Source: Dichetophora obliterata
Taxonomy: Eukaryota > Arthropoda > Insecta > Diptera > Sciomyzidae
DNA: 64,000 bases
Direction: 5' to 3'
Assembly: GCA_963920525.1 (NCBI GenBank)
Contig: OY986438.1
Location: 75,651,636 to 75,715,635 of the forward strand
Positions 46,209-55,804 of this stretch are shown here, piece by piece (the stretch's first letter is position 1; every line of letters begins with the position of its first letter). Made by a program: the position numbers and the translations under genes. The notes under the pieces are model-generated. The model was not told the origin of the DNA, ran no database searches, and saw only the letters and a program-made list of their open reading frames with translations.

Positions 46209-47755
46209 TTGATTTATTTTTATAATTAATTGCATTTATAATGAAATTACAATGTAAATACTTTTTATCTTATGTTAGTTATCATAAGGGTATTGTTGCC
46301 GTTGTAGATTATTAGCTAAAGAACTTAATTTTTGAAATAAAAATAGTTGTACAAAAACATATGTTATTATTTGTTTTGCCAAACTGTGTTTCATGAATAG
46401 TGGGCGCCCTATATTAAGAACGATATGTGAATTTTAGTTTTTGTATGATCAGTTTGAAAGAAGTTTTTCTATTCAGAATTTCTTGATAAAGGTTTTTACA
46501 AGAAATAAAAGTTAATGGTATGGTATGATTATCATAATATGATGATAATATGGTATGGTATGATGTATATAGTATGGTTAGTTGATGTTACAATAACATT
46601 AAACTTTTCGAAATTGTATTAAAACATATTTAATCTACTCTAGCCATTAAATAAAAGGGGACTTTTTTAGTCAGACTATATTAAAAAGGTCAATTAATTA
46701 ACCACTAAAAATCTCTAATTTTTTGGGTTAAAGTTTCACTTTTACCGTGCGTGGCAGCCACACACCAATTTTTTTTTAAAATATTTTTCATACCTTCAAA
46801 AAAGGTACCATTTAATTTTTTTTTAAATCACTTAAGAAGTTGGAGAAATTTTTCACTTTTTGGTTAAAAAAAAGTAGTTATACCCATAACGTTACTACCG
46901 GAACCACGATAAATAAAATGCATACAAAAAATTTAAACGGCTTGCACTAATTCTATATTTTCTTTACGTATATAATTTATGAATATTTTTTTAATCAGAT
47001 ATTGTAAAAAATGACTTTAGTAACATCTGTTGTTCCTTTAGCACAGCAAGATCTAAAGAAAAACCTTAAAGTTATCACTACAAAAATGCGATTTTTGTAA
47101 ACAATGGCAGTTATTTTTATTTAATTTTTATTACATACAATTATTTATAACTATAACGATAACATATTAAAAAATTAACAGGTATTAATTCGTATTTTTT
47201 TTTTAAATCACTTCTAAAGTTGCTAAATTTTTGTTATTTTATTTGTCAGGACCACTTTATAAAAGTACCGGTATCACGATCACAGTACATAAAAAACAAA
47301 AAAAAATTTTCAGACAGCTACAATTCCATATTTTTTTCCTATATAATTTGTACATACTTGTATTAACAATTAGATAAGAAAATTCTAAAAAGTATGCATA
47401 TGTAATGTATGATTCTCTTACTAGCATAACTTAACTTTGGAAAAATCAACTTTTATGGTGTCGTGCAATGCCGTTGATAGGTATTTCTAGGGAATTTTGA
47501 AGGCCTAAGGTCTTTCCAAATTTCTTAACCGAATTCAACTTTCGAAGTGAAAAGAGTTAATAAAATTTTATTTATTTTAATTCTAACCATACAAACTTGA
47601 TTCAATAGCTCGGTTTTAAATGGTATGACATGTATTTATTTAAGTAAAGCAACGAAAACAGATCTTTTAAAAGATTCAAAGCTATATCTATGGTGTACAT
47701 CGGTGTCATCACATTTCTGCGAAAAATAAAGATATATTTGGATGTGACTTAGTAG
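46209..47755. repeat. AT-rich DNA with simple repeats and a diverged duplication
   Basis: ATGGT-rich simple sequence lies at about 46515-46580. Two diverged copies of a roughly 380-bp unit start near 46825 and 47200 (TTTTTTAAATCACTT...AAGTTG, then TACCGG(A/T)A(C/T)CACGAT, then a TATATAATTT block). No gene. Confidence 0.5.
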
Positions 47756-48019
47756 ACTATCGTAAAATTCGTAATCTCATTTTCTTGCATATACTATAAC
47801 ATATATAAAAAATGTCCAGAATATCTTTACGATAAACTTGATTTTTTTCAGTCCCTGAGATGTATAAACTTTATTGTCCATAGGCATAATTATCTTTATA
47901 AAAGTAGGTATTTTTTTATTAGCATAATTAGAATCTGGAACTCCTTGCCAATCAATATTAAGCAAATAACTTCAGTCAAAAACTTTAAAAGAGTAGTTTT
48001 TAAATATTTCGATGCTTGA
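47756..48019 (+). pseudogene. C-terminal end of a third LINE reverse transcriptase
   Basis: One plus-strand frame reads LYDKLDFFQSLRC, then YFFISIIRIWNSLPINIKQI, then VKNFKRVVFKYFDA and a stop at 48017-48019. The IRIWNSLP...FKR motif is typical of the last residues of non-LTR element ORF2 proteins. The sequence after the stop is T-rich like a 3' UTR, to about 48230. The rest of the LINE is not in the window. Confidence 0.65.
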
Positions 48020-48306
48020 ATTAAATTTCTTAATCTTTTTTAATCTTCTTTACTGTCCTGTTCATAATTTATGTTTTATTTTCATTTTTCGTTCTACTAT
48101 TTGATTCCCTTATCTTATCTGCTCTTACATTTAAGTTTTTTAAATTTTTACTGACAATTTCATTCAGCTTTGATTTTATTTGATTTATATTAACTATAAT
48201 ATAAAGTTGTTGTCGGCCTTGCTAAAGATTAAGCTGTTGGAGGTTGGGATGTGGCCATAGATTTAAAAACAGAGTTGTTTTTGTTCTTTTTGTTTAAGTT
48301 TTATTT

Positions 48307-48345
48307 GCCAATATTTCGGGTTGAGTTTCAATCCGTCTTCAGGGC
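48307..48345 (-). ncRNA. Hammerhead ribozyme motif of PLE-2
   Basis: The minus strand reads GCC, CTGAAGA, one extra C, stem II GGATTG/CAACCC (one mismatch, loop AAACT), GAA, ATAT, T, GGC. CUGANGA and GAA are the conserved hammerhead core. GCC and GGC form stem I. The self-complementary AUAU could form stem III only between two RNA molecules. The stems differ in sequence from those of PLE-1 yet still pair. Confidence 0.72.
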
Positions 48346-48471
48346 TAAGCACTATGGTAAATATTGTACGTCGATCCTACTATCAATTTTTCCAAAATAT
48401 TATCGATGTATTTGCATATACCGTGTGCTGGTGAGTTTATCGAGGAACATATAGGTAAGGGTTACATCTAA

Positions 48472-48920
48472 CAGGCCGGTCACTCAGGCCTGTGACAGTG
48501 AAAGTGAGAAAGAATACGTGTACTGTTCGAATGATTCGAAAAATTTCGAACTTTCATACTAGTAGCACGTGCAAGTGAAAGTTCATTAAAAAAATTCTAT
48601 CGAACGCGAAGGTTCTCGCTGCTATTGCAGTTTGCGTGTGATTTACTTGTTGTTGTTTTTTTGCTTTTAATTGTAAACAAGCTATCAGTGTTGCTTCCTG
48701 TACGAAATCGACGAAAACCCGAAATAAACCCACCAAAAGTAATTAAAAACAACACTGATATCACCTTTTTGACCTACACTGGCCGCTGTTGTCAAAATCC
48801 ACTGGCTCTGAAATTTCGTTGCTAGTAGCGATGAAAGTGGCGTTAAAGTGAATCCAGTGTGAGTGTATTTGTAAAATAGTATGAATGTATTGAAGTATAC
48901 TGGCCTGTGTAGCACGCCTG
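48472..48920. mobile_element. Insertion in PLE-2 with imperfect CAGGC ends
   Basis: It starts CAGGCCGGTCACTCAGGCCT and ends GGCCTGTGTAGCACGCCTG, imperfectly inverted. It separates two neighbouring PLE-2 coding blocks. No clear target duplication. The interior has no gene. Confidence 0.5.
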
Positions 48921-49255
48921 TAAGGAGTAGATCTATCTTGTGGATTTTGGGTAATCCATAAATACGCGGAGCTATCGCGGTGTGTGTAGTTAGTAAATAT
49001 TTTTCCCGTGCGCTTATCAATTCATTTTTGAATAGTTAATGAATAGTCCACAAGGTTATTGTTTTTTTGTTGTAAGCTTGATGTTGGATCTCGTATAGTT
49101 GCTTTGAACGTCCCTCCATCTCTTAAAATTTGTCTCAACTTATCTGAAAATTTTTATCTGCGTAGTCTTTTTTGTTCAAAGCGACTGTTTTATTTCCTTT
49201 GTCCGCATCTACAACGACTCCGTCACTTTTCTGATTTAAAAATGCTTTGATAGCT

Positions 49256-49738
49256 AATATAATATAATATAATATAATATAATATAATATAATATAATAT
49301 AATATAATATAATATAATATAATATAATATAATATAATATAATATAATATAATATAATATAATATAATATAATATAATATAATATAATATAATATAATAT
49401 AATATAATATAATATAATATAATATAATATAATATAATATAATATAATATAATATAATATAATATAATATAATATAATATAATATAATATAATATAATAT
49501 AATATAATATAATATAATATAATATAATATAATATAATATAATATAATATAATATAATATAATATAATATAATATAATATAATATAATATAATATAATAT
49601 AATATAATATAATATAATATAATATAATATAATATAATATAATATAATATAATATAATATAATATAATATAATATAATATAATATAATATAATATAATAT
49701 AATATAATATAATATAATATAATATAATATAATATAAT
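49256..49738. repeat. (AATAT)n satellite, left block
   Basis: About 96 uninterrupted 5-bp units. AATAT is a known simple satellite of Drosophila heterochromatin. It joins PLE-2 on the left and the PLE-1 array on the right, with a few bases of shared sequence at each junction. Confidence 0.97.
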
Positions 49739-49815
49739 TTTGAGTTTAATTCGGGCTCAAGGTCACTTTTGAATAAAAAACAGTCTTATATTTGTTTTTT
49801 AGTCTTCGTTTTATT

Positions 49816-49860
49816 GCGTCCAATATTTCGAACTCCACCGGAGTTCATCATCAGGGACAC
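49816..49860 (-). ncRNA. Hammerhead ribozyme motif, 3' terminal repeat of PLE-1 copy 1
   Basis: Identical to the motif at 58491-58535, with stem I intact. It marks the end of the leftmost copy about 80 bp before the satellite. Confidence 0.75.
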
Positions 49861-50062
49861 TGTTTTCAACAAAATATATACATTAATTACAATTTTTGAC
49901 ATTATAAAACACAAACTGAAAAACTTACATATTAAACATTAAACATAAAGTTTAAGACTTAACAATTTTGGTAGACATCACAGTGAGACAAAATTAACAG
50001 ATATTGACTTAAAAAATATATTGCAGCACCCTCGATTTCGCCATTTCGTTGTCTACTGATTT

Positions 50063-52546
50063 TTATATTGTTGTTTGTTTCGTAATTAGGTGTCGGTAGC
50101 TTTGAGCGCATCTCTCAGTGTCCGTTTTGAAGTTTATTCTTTGTTTTGGTGGTATGTTTATAATATGTAACATTTCTAACGTGTATCGTCTCGCGTAATT
50201 CGTCTCTTGTTGTAGAATTTGTACATTGTCAAAGTCTGGACAGTGGTCAAGTGTTGCACAGTGGGCCGCCAATGCTGTTTTTTGCTCCAATGGTTTGCTT
50301 TGTGATTTGTGCTCTGATTTGTGCGCAGACATTCTTGTTTTTAATTTCGTCTTTGTAGTGCCCACATATACTTTGTTGCACATTCCTGCGCTGTTTCCTT
50401 TGCATGTTATTTTATAAATCAAATTTGATTTGTCATTCTTGTCTAGTTTGCTCTTTGTATTGCTATAAAATTGTCCAAGATTATTATCAGTGCGTGTGGC
50501 GATTTTATATTTGTTTTTGTCATAACAATTAGATCCAATGAGTCGTTCCGATAGTCCTGGTACATATGTCATAGATTTGTAGATTTTTGGTGGTTCATCT
50601 GCACGTGACCTGCTGCTCTGTTTTTTGTACCGTTTTATTAAATCCATTGTCGTTTTTTTGGGGAATCCATTTTTGTTGAGAATGTTTATTATCTTCTTGA
50701 TATTGTCATTGTGGAATTCTATGTCACTAATCGTCAGTACCTTTCTTATGAAATTGTTCGCCGTGTTCATTATTGTTCTTTTTGGATGTTTGGATGTGTA
50801 ATTTATAAGACGTCCTGAAGCTGAAGGTTTTTGATACCAGTCAATTTTTATTTTGTTGTCTCTATTTATAATCAAGGCGTCTAAGTATGGAAGTTTTCCA
50901 TCTTTCTCTTCTTCTTTTGTAAATTTTATATTTCTATGGAATTTGTTCAATACATTTAAAGTTGCATCAATTTTGTCCGCTTTTATAATTCCAAATAAAT
51001 CGTCTACATATTTTGTCATCAATCTTGGTTTTTCGTCTAGTTGTTGTAGGCAGGTGTCCAAAAGTTCTTCCATTATTATGTCTGCAATTACTGGCGATAA
51101 GGGTGAACCCATTGGCATCCCTCTTAATTGTCCGTAAACTTTTTCGTCATATTTAAAATATCTGTTGTCTTTGATGCAGAACTTAACGATGTCCATAAAT
51201 CTGTCTTTTGTTATGTTTATATGATTTTTAATCAAGTCCCATTTTTTCTCAATAACTTTAATGGCGAAGTCAACCGGAATGCTCGGAAACAGCGCAACAA
51301 CGTCAAACGATATAATTCTTTCGTCGTCATATATATAAGTGTCATTTACTCGATCTTTAAATTCTACCGCGTCTTTTACGTTATATATAGAGTCATTTGT
51401 CAAGTTTTTTAAAATGATTGATATATATTTGCATAGTCCATATGCTGGCGAGTTTACCGATGAGCAAATAGGTCTTAGTGGTATGCCCTCTTTATGTATT
51501 TTAGGAAGTCCATATATCCTTGGTGCTGTAGAAGTTTTCGTCAATAATTTGTTTTTTTCCCCAATATTTATTGTGTTATATATTATTAATTTTTCGATGA
51601 AATCATTGTTTTTCTGTTGAAGTGTCGAAGTAGGATCTCTTTTTAATATTTTGTATGTTGATGTGTCTCGTAGCATTTGTCTCATTTTCATTCCATAGTC
51701 AGATTTGTTCATGGCAACAGATACGTTTCCTTTGTCCGCATTAACAATTAATACATTTTTGTTGTTATGTAAAAACCGTTTCGTTTCGTCCGCTGTGTCA
51801 AGTATAAAACGATCTCTTTCGTTAATTCGTATTTTCCCTACGTGGTTGTCAATCAGGTTTGTTAGTTTGGTTCTCGCTGTTTCTTGCTCCTCTTTGTTCT
51901 TGATGCTCTGTACACAGTCCTCCCCCTCCGCGATGCACTTAAATAGTGGGAACTGTTTTGTTGTTGTTGGCAAGGCATATTTTGGTCCCAATGCAAGCAG
52001 CCACTGAATATTTGTTGGTATGTCAACATCCGTTTTATTGACAAACCACTCCGTCTTAATATTTATGTTCAGTCGTTTCCTTCTTTCTTCGTTAAGCTGT
52101 GTTAATTTATTTTTGTGGGTGTGTTTAATTTGTCTCATAAGTACCTCTTGTAAACTTTTTTCGCTTGCAAAGAAATTCGCCGCTTCTAAGTCGCTTAGAC
52201 TAGCTTTTATTGTGTTTGTTGTTGTTGTTAGTTCTCTATTATTGCATTCTAGCTCTAAGTGTTTTTGTTGTATTAGCAAATTTAGAATTTTTGTTTGGAA
52301 TGATTGTATGTGGTTTGTCAGAGTTTTTTGTATTTTTGGCGGCAATTGGTTGTTTATATTGAAAATGTTGTTTACCTGTTTTGTTGAATCTGTGATAAAG
52401 TTTGGTGTTAAACCAGCTGATCTGCATTTTATAAGGAATGTTATTGTTGATTTTATGTTCGCGTTTTTTGTTCTAATGCTTTTGTATTTGTTGATATTTT
52501 TGCTGATAGAGTTGTTCTTCTTCTTCAGTGTGTTGTAAAGCGACAT
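50063..52546 (-). CDS. Penelope-like reverse transcriptase/GIY-YIG endonuclease, copy 1
   Basis: An intact 827-aa frame, identical in protein to copies 3 and 4. It copies the element's RNA into DNA and nicks target DNA. The N-terminal about 330 residues are basic and polar. Reverse transcriptase motifs: DKGN (about 270), APRIYGLPKIHK (341-352), SFDVVALFPS (413-422), GMPMGSPLSP (about 476-485), YVDD (513-516, catalytic aspartates), GKLPYLD. The C-terminal domain from about 705 is GIY-YIG type: LIYKI, two cysteines, KVYVGTT, then R and H residues. Length fits full-size Penelope proteins. The ATG at 52544-52546 is the first in frame. Confidence 0.95.
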   Translation of the reverse strand: MSLYNTLKKKNNSISKNINKYKSIRTKNANIKSTITFLIKCRSAGLTPNFITDSTKQVNNIFNINNQLPPKIQKTLTNHIQSFQTKILNLLIQQKHLELECNNRELTTTTNTIKASLSDLEAANFFASEKSLQEVLMRQIKHTHKNKLTQLNEERRKRLNINIKTEWFVNKTDVDIPTNIQWLLALGPKYALPTTTKQFPLFKCIAEGEDCVQSIKNKEEQETARTKLTNLIDNHVGKIRINERDRFILDTADETKRFLHNNKNVLIVNADKGNVSVAMNKSDYGMKMRQMLRDTSTYKILKRDPTSTLQQKNNDFIEKLIIYNTINIGEKNKLLTKTSTAPRIYGLPKIHKEGIPLRPICSSVNSPAYGLCKYISIILKNLTNDSIYNVKDAVEFKDRVNDTYIYDDERIISFDVVALFPSIPVDFAIKVIEKKWDLIKNHINITKDRFMDIVKFCIKDNRYFKYDEKVYGQLRGMPMGSPLSPVIADIIMEELLDTCLQQLDEKPRLMTKYVDDLFGIIKADKIDATLNVLNKFHRNIKFTKEEEKDGKLPYLDALIINRDNKIKIDWYQKPSASGRLINYTSKHPKRTIMNTANNFIRKVLTISDIEFHNDNIKKIINILNKNGFPKKTTMDLIKRYKKQSSRSRADEPPKIYKSMTYVPGLSERLIGSNCYDKNKYKIATRTDNNLGQFYSNTKSKLDKNDKSNLIYKITCKGNSAGMCNKVYVGTTKTKLKTRMSAHKSEHKSQSKPLEQKTALAAHCATLDHCPDFDNVQILQQETNYARRYTLEMLHIINIPPKQRINFKTDTERCAQSYRHLITKQTTI

Positions 52547-52948
52547 TTTTGTTGCTTGTATTGCGGTGTGCCCTCCGTAATAATATTAATATGATTATTT
52601 TTCTTCGACCTCTTGATGTATAATTTTGAGTTTAATTCGGGCTCAAGGTCACTTTTGAATAAAAAACAGTCTTATATTTGTTTTTTAGTCTTCGTTTTAT
52701 TGCGTCCAATATTTCGAACTCCACCGGAGTTCATCATCAGGGACACTGTTTTCAACAAAATATATACATTAATTACAATTTTTGACATTATAAAACACAA
52801 ACTGAAAAACTTACATATTAAACATTAAACATAAAGTTTAAGACTTAACAATTTTGGTAGACATCACAGTGAGACAAAATTAACAGATATTGACTTAAAA
52901 AATATATTGCAGCACCCTCGATTTCGCCATTTCGTTGTCTACTGATTT
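52547..52948 (-). other. Terminal repeat and leader between PLE-1 copies 1 and 2
   Basis: The 402 bp carry, on the minus strand, the 3' UTR of copy 2, a hammerhead (52702-52746), the pLTR and the leader of copy 1. There are no introns or extra ORFs. Confidence 0.8.
52702..52746 (-). ncRNA. Hammerhead ribozyme motif between PLE-1 copies 1 and 2
   Basis: Same sequence and pairing as 58491-58535, in the mirrored position. Confidence 0.75.
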
Positions 52949-55432
52949 TTATATTGTTGTTTGTTTCGTAATTAGGTGTCGGTAGCTTTGAGCGCATCTC
53001 TCAGTGTCCGTTTTGAAGTTTATTCTTTGTTTTGGTGGTATGTTTATAATATGTAACATTTCTAACGTGTATCGTCTCGCGTAATTCGTCTCTTGTTGTA
53101 GAATTTGTACATTGTCAAAGTCTGGACAGTGGTCAAGTGTTGCACAGTGGGCCGCCAATGCTGTTTTTTGCTCCAATGGTTTGCTTTGTGATTTGTGCTC
53201 TGATTTGTGCGCAGACATTCTTGTTTTTAATTTCGTCTTTGTAGTGCCCACATATACTTTGTTGCACATTCCTGCGCTGTTTCCTTTGCATGTTATTTTA
53301 TAAATCAAATTTGATTTGTCATTCTTGTCTAGTTTGCTCTTTGTATTGCTATAAAATTGTCCAAGATTATTATCAGTGCGTGTGGCGATTTTATATTTGT
53401 TTTTGTCATAACAATTAGATCCAATGAGTCGTTCCGATAGTCCTGGTACATATGTCATAGATTTGTAGATTTTTGGTGGTTCATCTGCACGTGACCTGCT
53501 GCTCTGTTTTTTGTACCGTTTTATTAAATCCATTGTCGTTTTTTTGGGGAATCCATTTTTGTTGAGAATGTTTATTATCTTCTTGATATTGTCATTGTGG
53601 AATTCTATGTCACTAATCGTCAGTACCTTTCTTATGAAATTGTTCGCCGTGTTCATTATTGTTCTTTTTGGATGTTTGGATGTGTAATTTATAAGACGTC
53701 CTGAAGCTGAAGGTTTTTGATACCAGTCAATTTTTATTTTGTTGTCTCTATTTATAATCAAGGCGTCTAAGTATGGAAGTTTTCCATCTTTCTCTTCTTC
53801 TTTTGTAAATTTTATATTTCTATGGAATTTGTTCAATACATTTAAAGTTGCATCAATTTTGTCCGCTTTTATAATTCCAAATAAATCGTCTACATATTTT
53901 GTCATCAATCTTGGTTTTTCGTCTAGTTGTTGTAGGCAGGTGTCCAAAAGTTCTTCCATTATTATGTCTGCAATTACTGGCGATAAGGGTGAACCCATTG
54001 GCATCCCTCTTAATTGTCCGTAAACTTTTTCGTCATATTTAAAATATCTGTTGTCTTTGATGCAGAACTTAACGATGTCCATAAATCTGTCTTTTGTTAT
54101 GTTTATATGATTTTTAATCAAGTCCCATTTTTTCTCAATAACTTTAATGGCGAAGTCAACCGGAATGCTCGGAAACAGCGCAACAACGTCAAACGATATA
54201 ATTCTTTCGTCGTCATATATATAAGTGTCATTTACTCGATCTTTAAATTCTACCGCGTCTTTTACGTTATATATAGAGTCATTTGTCAAGTTTTTTAAAA
54301 TGATTGATATATATTTGCATAGTCCATATGCTGGCGAGTTTACCGATGAGCAAATAGGTCTTAGTGGTATGCCCTCTTTATGTATTTTAGGAAGTCCATA
54401 TATCCTTGGTGCTGTAGACGTTTTCGTCAATAATTTGTTTTTTTCCCCAATATTTATTGTGTTATATATTATTAATTTTTCGATGAAATCATTGTTTTTC
54501 TGTTGAAGTGTCGAAGTAGGATCTCTTTTTAATATTTTGTATGTTGATGTGTCTCGTAGCATTTGTCTCATTTTCATTCCATAGTCAGATTTGTTCATGG
54601 CAACAGATACGTTTCCTTTGTCCGCATTAACAATTAATACAGTTTTTTTGTTATGTAAAAACCGTTTCGTTTCGTCCGCTGTGTCAAGTATAAAACGATC
54701 TCTTTCGTTAATTCGTATTTTCCCTACGTGGTTGTCAATCAGGTTTGTTAGTTTGGTTCTCGCTGTTTCTTGCTCCTCTTTGTTCTTGATGCTCTGTACA
54801 CAGTCCTCCCCCTCCGCGATGCACTTAAATAGTGGGAACTGTTTTGTTGTTGTTGGCAAGGCATATTTTGGTCCCAATGCAAGCAGCCACTGAATATTTG
54901 TTGGTATGTCAACATCCGTTTTATTGACAAACCACTCCGTCTTAATATTTATGTTCAGTCGTTTCCTTCTTTCTTCGTTAAGCTGTGTTAATTTATTTTT
55001 GTGGGTGTGTTTAATTTGTCTCATAAGTACCTCTTGTAAACTTTTTTCGCTTGCAAAGAAATTCGCCGCTTCTAAGTCGCTTAGACTAGCTTTTATTGTG
55101 TTTGTTGTTGTTGTTAGTTCTCTATTATTGCATTCTAGCTCTAAGTGTTTTTGTTGTATTAGCAAATTTAGAATTTTTGTTTGGAATGATTGTATGTGGT
55201 TTGTCAGAGTTTTTTGTATTTTTGGCGGCAATTGGTTGTTTATATTGAAAATGTTGTTTACCTGTTTTGTTGAATCTGTGATAAAGTTTGGTGTTAAACC
55301 AGCTGATCTGCATTTTATAAGGAATGTTATTGTTGATTTTATGTTCGCGTTTTTTGTTCTAATGCTTTTGTATTTGTTGATATTTTTGCTGATAGAGTTG
55401 TTCTTCTTCTTCAGTGTGTTGTAAAGCGACAT
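52949..55432 (-). CDS. Penelope-like reverse transcriptase/GIY-YIG endonuclease, copy 2
   Basis: An intact 827-aa frame. It differs from the other three copies by two neighbouring residues before DKGN (HNKKTVL instead of HNNKNVL, about 265-268) and by at least one silent change near 54419. All catalytic motifs (YVDD, LIYKI, KVYVG) are kept. This is the inner minus-strand copy, with its 5' end at the palindrome centre. Confidence 0.95.
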   Translation of the reverse strand: MSLYNTLKKKNNSISKNINKYKSIRTKNANIKSTITFLIKCRSAGLTPNFITDSTKQVNNIFNINNQLPPKIQKTLTNHIQSFQTKILNLLIQQKHLELECNNRELTTTTNTIKASLSDLEAANFFASEKSLQEVLMRQIKHTHKNKLTQLNEERRKRLNINIKTEWFVNKTDVDIPTNIQWLLALGPKYALPTTTKQFPLFKCIAEGEDCVQSIKNKEEQETARTKLTNLIDNHVGKIRINERDRFILDTADETKRFLHNKKTVLIVNADKGNVSVAMNKSDYGMKMRQMLRDTSTYKILKRDPTSTLQQKNNDFIEKLIIYNTINIGEKNKLLTKTSTAPRIYGLPKIHKEGIPLRPICSSVNSPAYGLCKYISIILKNLTNDSIYNVKDAVEFKDRVNDTYIYDDERIISFDVVALFPSIPVDFAIKVIEKKWDLIKNHINITKDRFMDIVKFCIKDNRYFKYDEKVYGQLRGMPMGSPLSPVIADIIMEELLDTCLQQLDEKPRLMTKYVDDLFGIIKADKIDATLNVLNKFHRNIKFTKEEEKDGKLPYLDALIINRDNKIKIDWYQKPSASGRLINYTSKHPKRTIMNTANNFIRKVLTISDIEFHNDNIKKIINILNKNGFPKKTTMDLIKRYKKQSSRSRADEPPKIYKSMTYVPGLSERLIGSNCYDKNKYKIATRTDNNLGQFYSNTKSKLDKNDKSNLIYKITCKGNSAGMCNKVYVGTTKTKLKTRMSAHKSEHKSQSKPLEQKTALAAHCATLDHCPDFDNVQILQQETNYARRYTLEMLHIINIPPKQRINFKTDTERCAQSYRHLITKQTTI

Positions 55433-55587
55433 TTTTGTTGCTTGTATTGCGGTGTGCCCTCCGTAATAATATTAATATGATTATTTTTCTTCGACCTCTT
55501 GATGTATAATTTTGAGTTTAATTCGGGCTCAAGGTCACTTTTGAATAAAAAACAGTCTTATATTTGTTTTTTAGTCTTCGTTTTATT

Positions 55588-55649
55588 GCGTCCAATATTT
55601 CGAACTCCACCGGAGTTCATCATCCGGTGGAGTTCGAAATATTGGACGC
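55588..55649. repeat. Palindrome centre: two 5'-truncated hammerheads back to back
   Basis: The minus-strand copy 2 begins inside its hammerhead, at ATGATGAACTCC (end at 55623). The plus-strand copy 3 begins at CCGGTGGAGTTC (55624). Both keep GAAATATTGGAC but have lost part of the core and stem I, so neither can form a complete hammerhead. The non-mirrored centre is the 8 bases GTTCATCA. Confidence 0.9.
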
Positions 55650-55804
55650 AATAAAACGAAGACTAAAAAACAAATATAAGACTGTTTTTTATTCAAAAGT
55701 GACCTTGAGCCCGAATTAAACTCAAAATTATACATCAAGAGGTCGAAGAAAAATAATCATATTAATATTATTACGGAGGGCACACCGCAATACAAGCAAC
55801 AAAA

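Larger units (their letters stand above)
48240..49255 (-). pseudogene. PLE-2: diverged, 5'-truncated, internally deleted Penelope-like element
   Basis: On the minus strand from 49255: LNQKSDGVVVDADKGN and DPTSSLQQKN, then APRIYGLPKIHK (48985-48940), an insertion (48472-48920), then an SPAYG-CKYID-like block (about 48445-48385), then a hammerhead motif and a short terminal-repeat piece ending near 48240. These blocks are in the same order as in the intact copies at 50063-61174 but differ at many positions. The catalytic YVDD region and the GIY-YIG domain are deleted. Its truncated 5' end abuts the (AATAT)n satellite exactly. Confidence 0.8.

Noticed and set aside
48685..49020. 111-aa minus-strand ORF as a single gene
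   Set aside because: It joins a PLE-2 block (APRIYGLPKIHK) to the later insertion across a junction, so it is a chimeric frame.
49256..49738. CRISPR array
   Set aside because: A 5-bp unit with no spacers: a simple satellite.
50226..52538. Plus-strand ORFs opposite the Penelope genes (172, 100, 94, 93 aa and so on)
   Set aside because: Antisense shadows of the 827-aa frame. They recur in all four copies and have no independent motifs.
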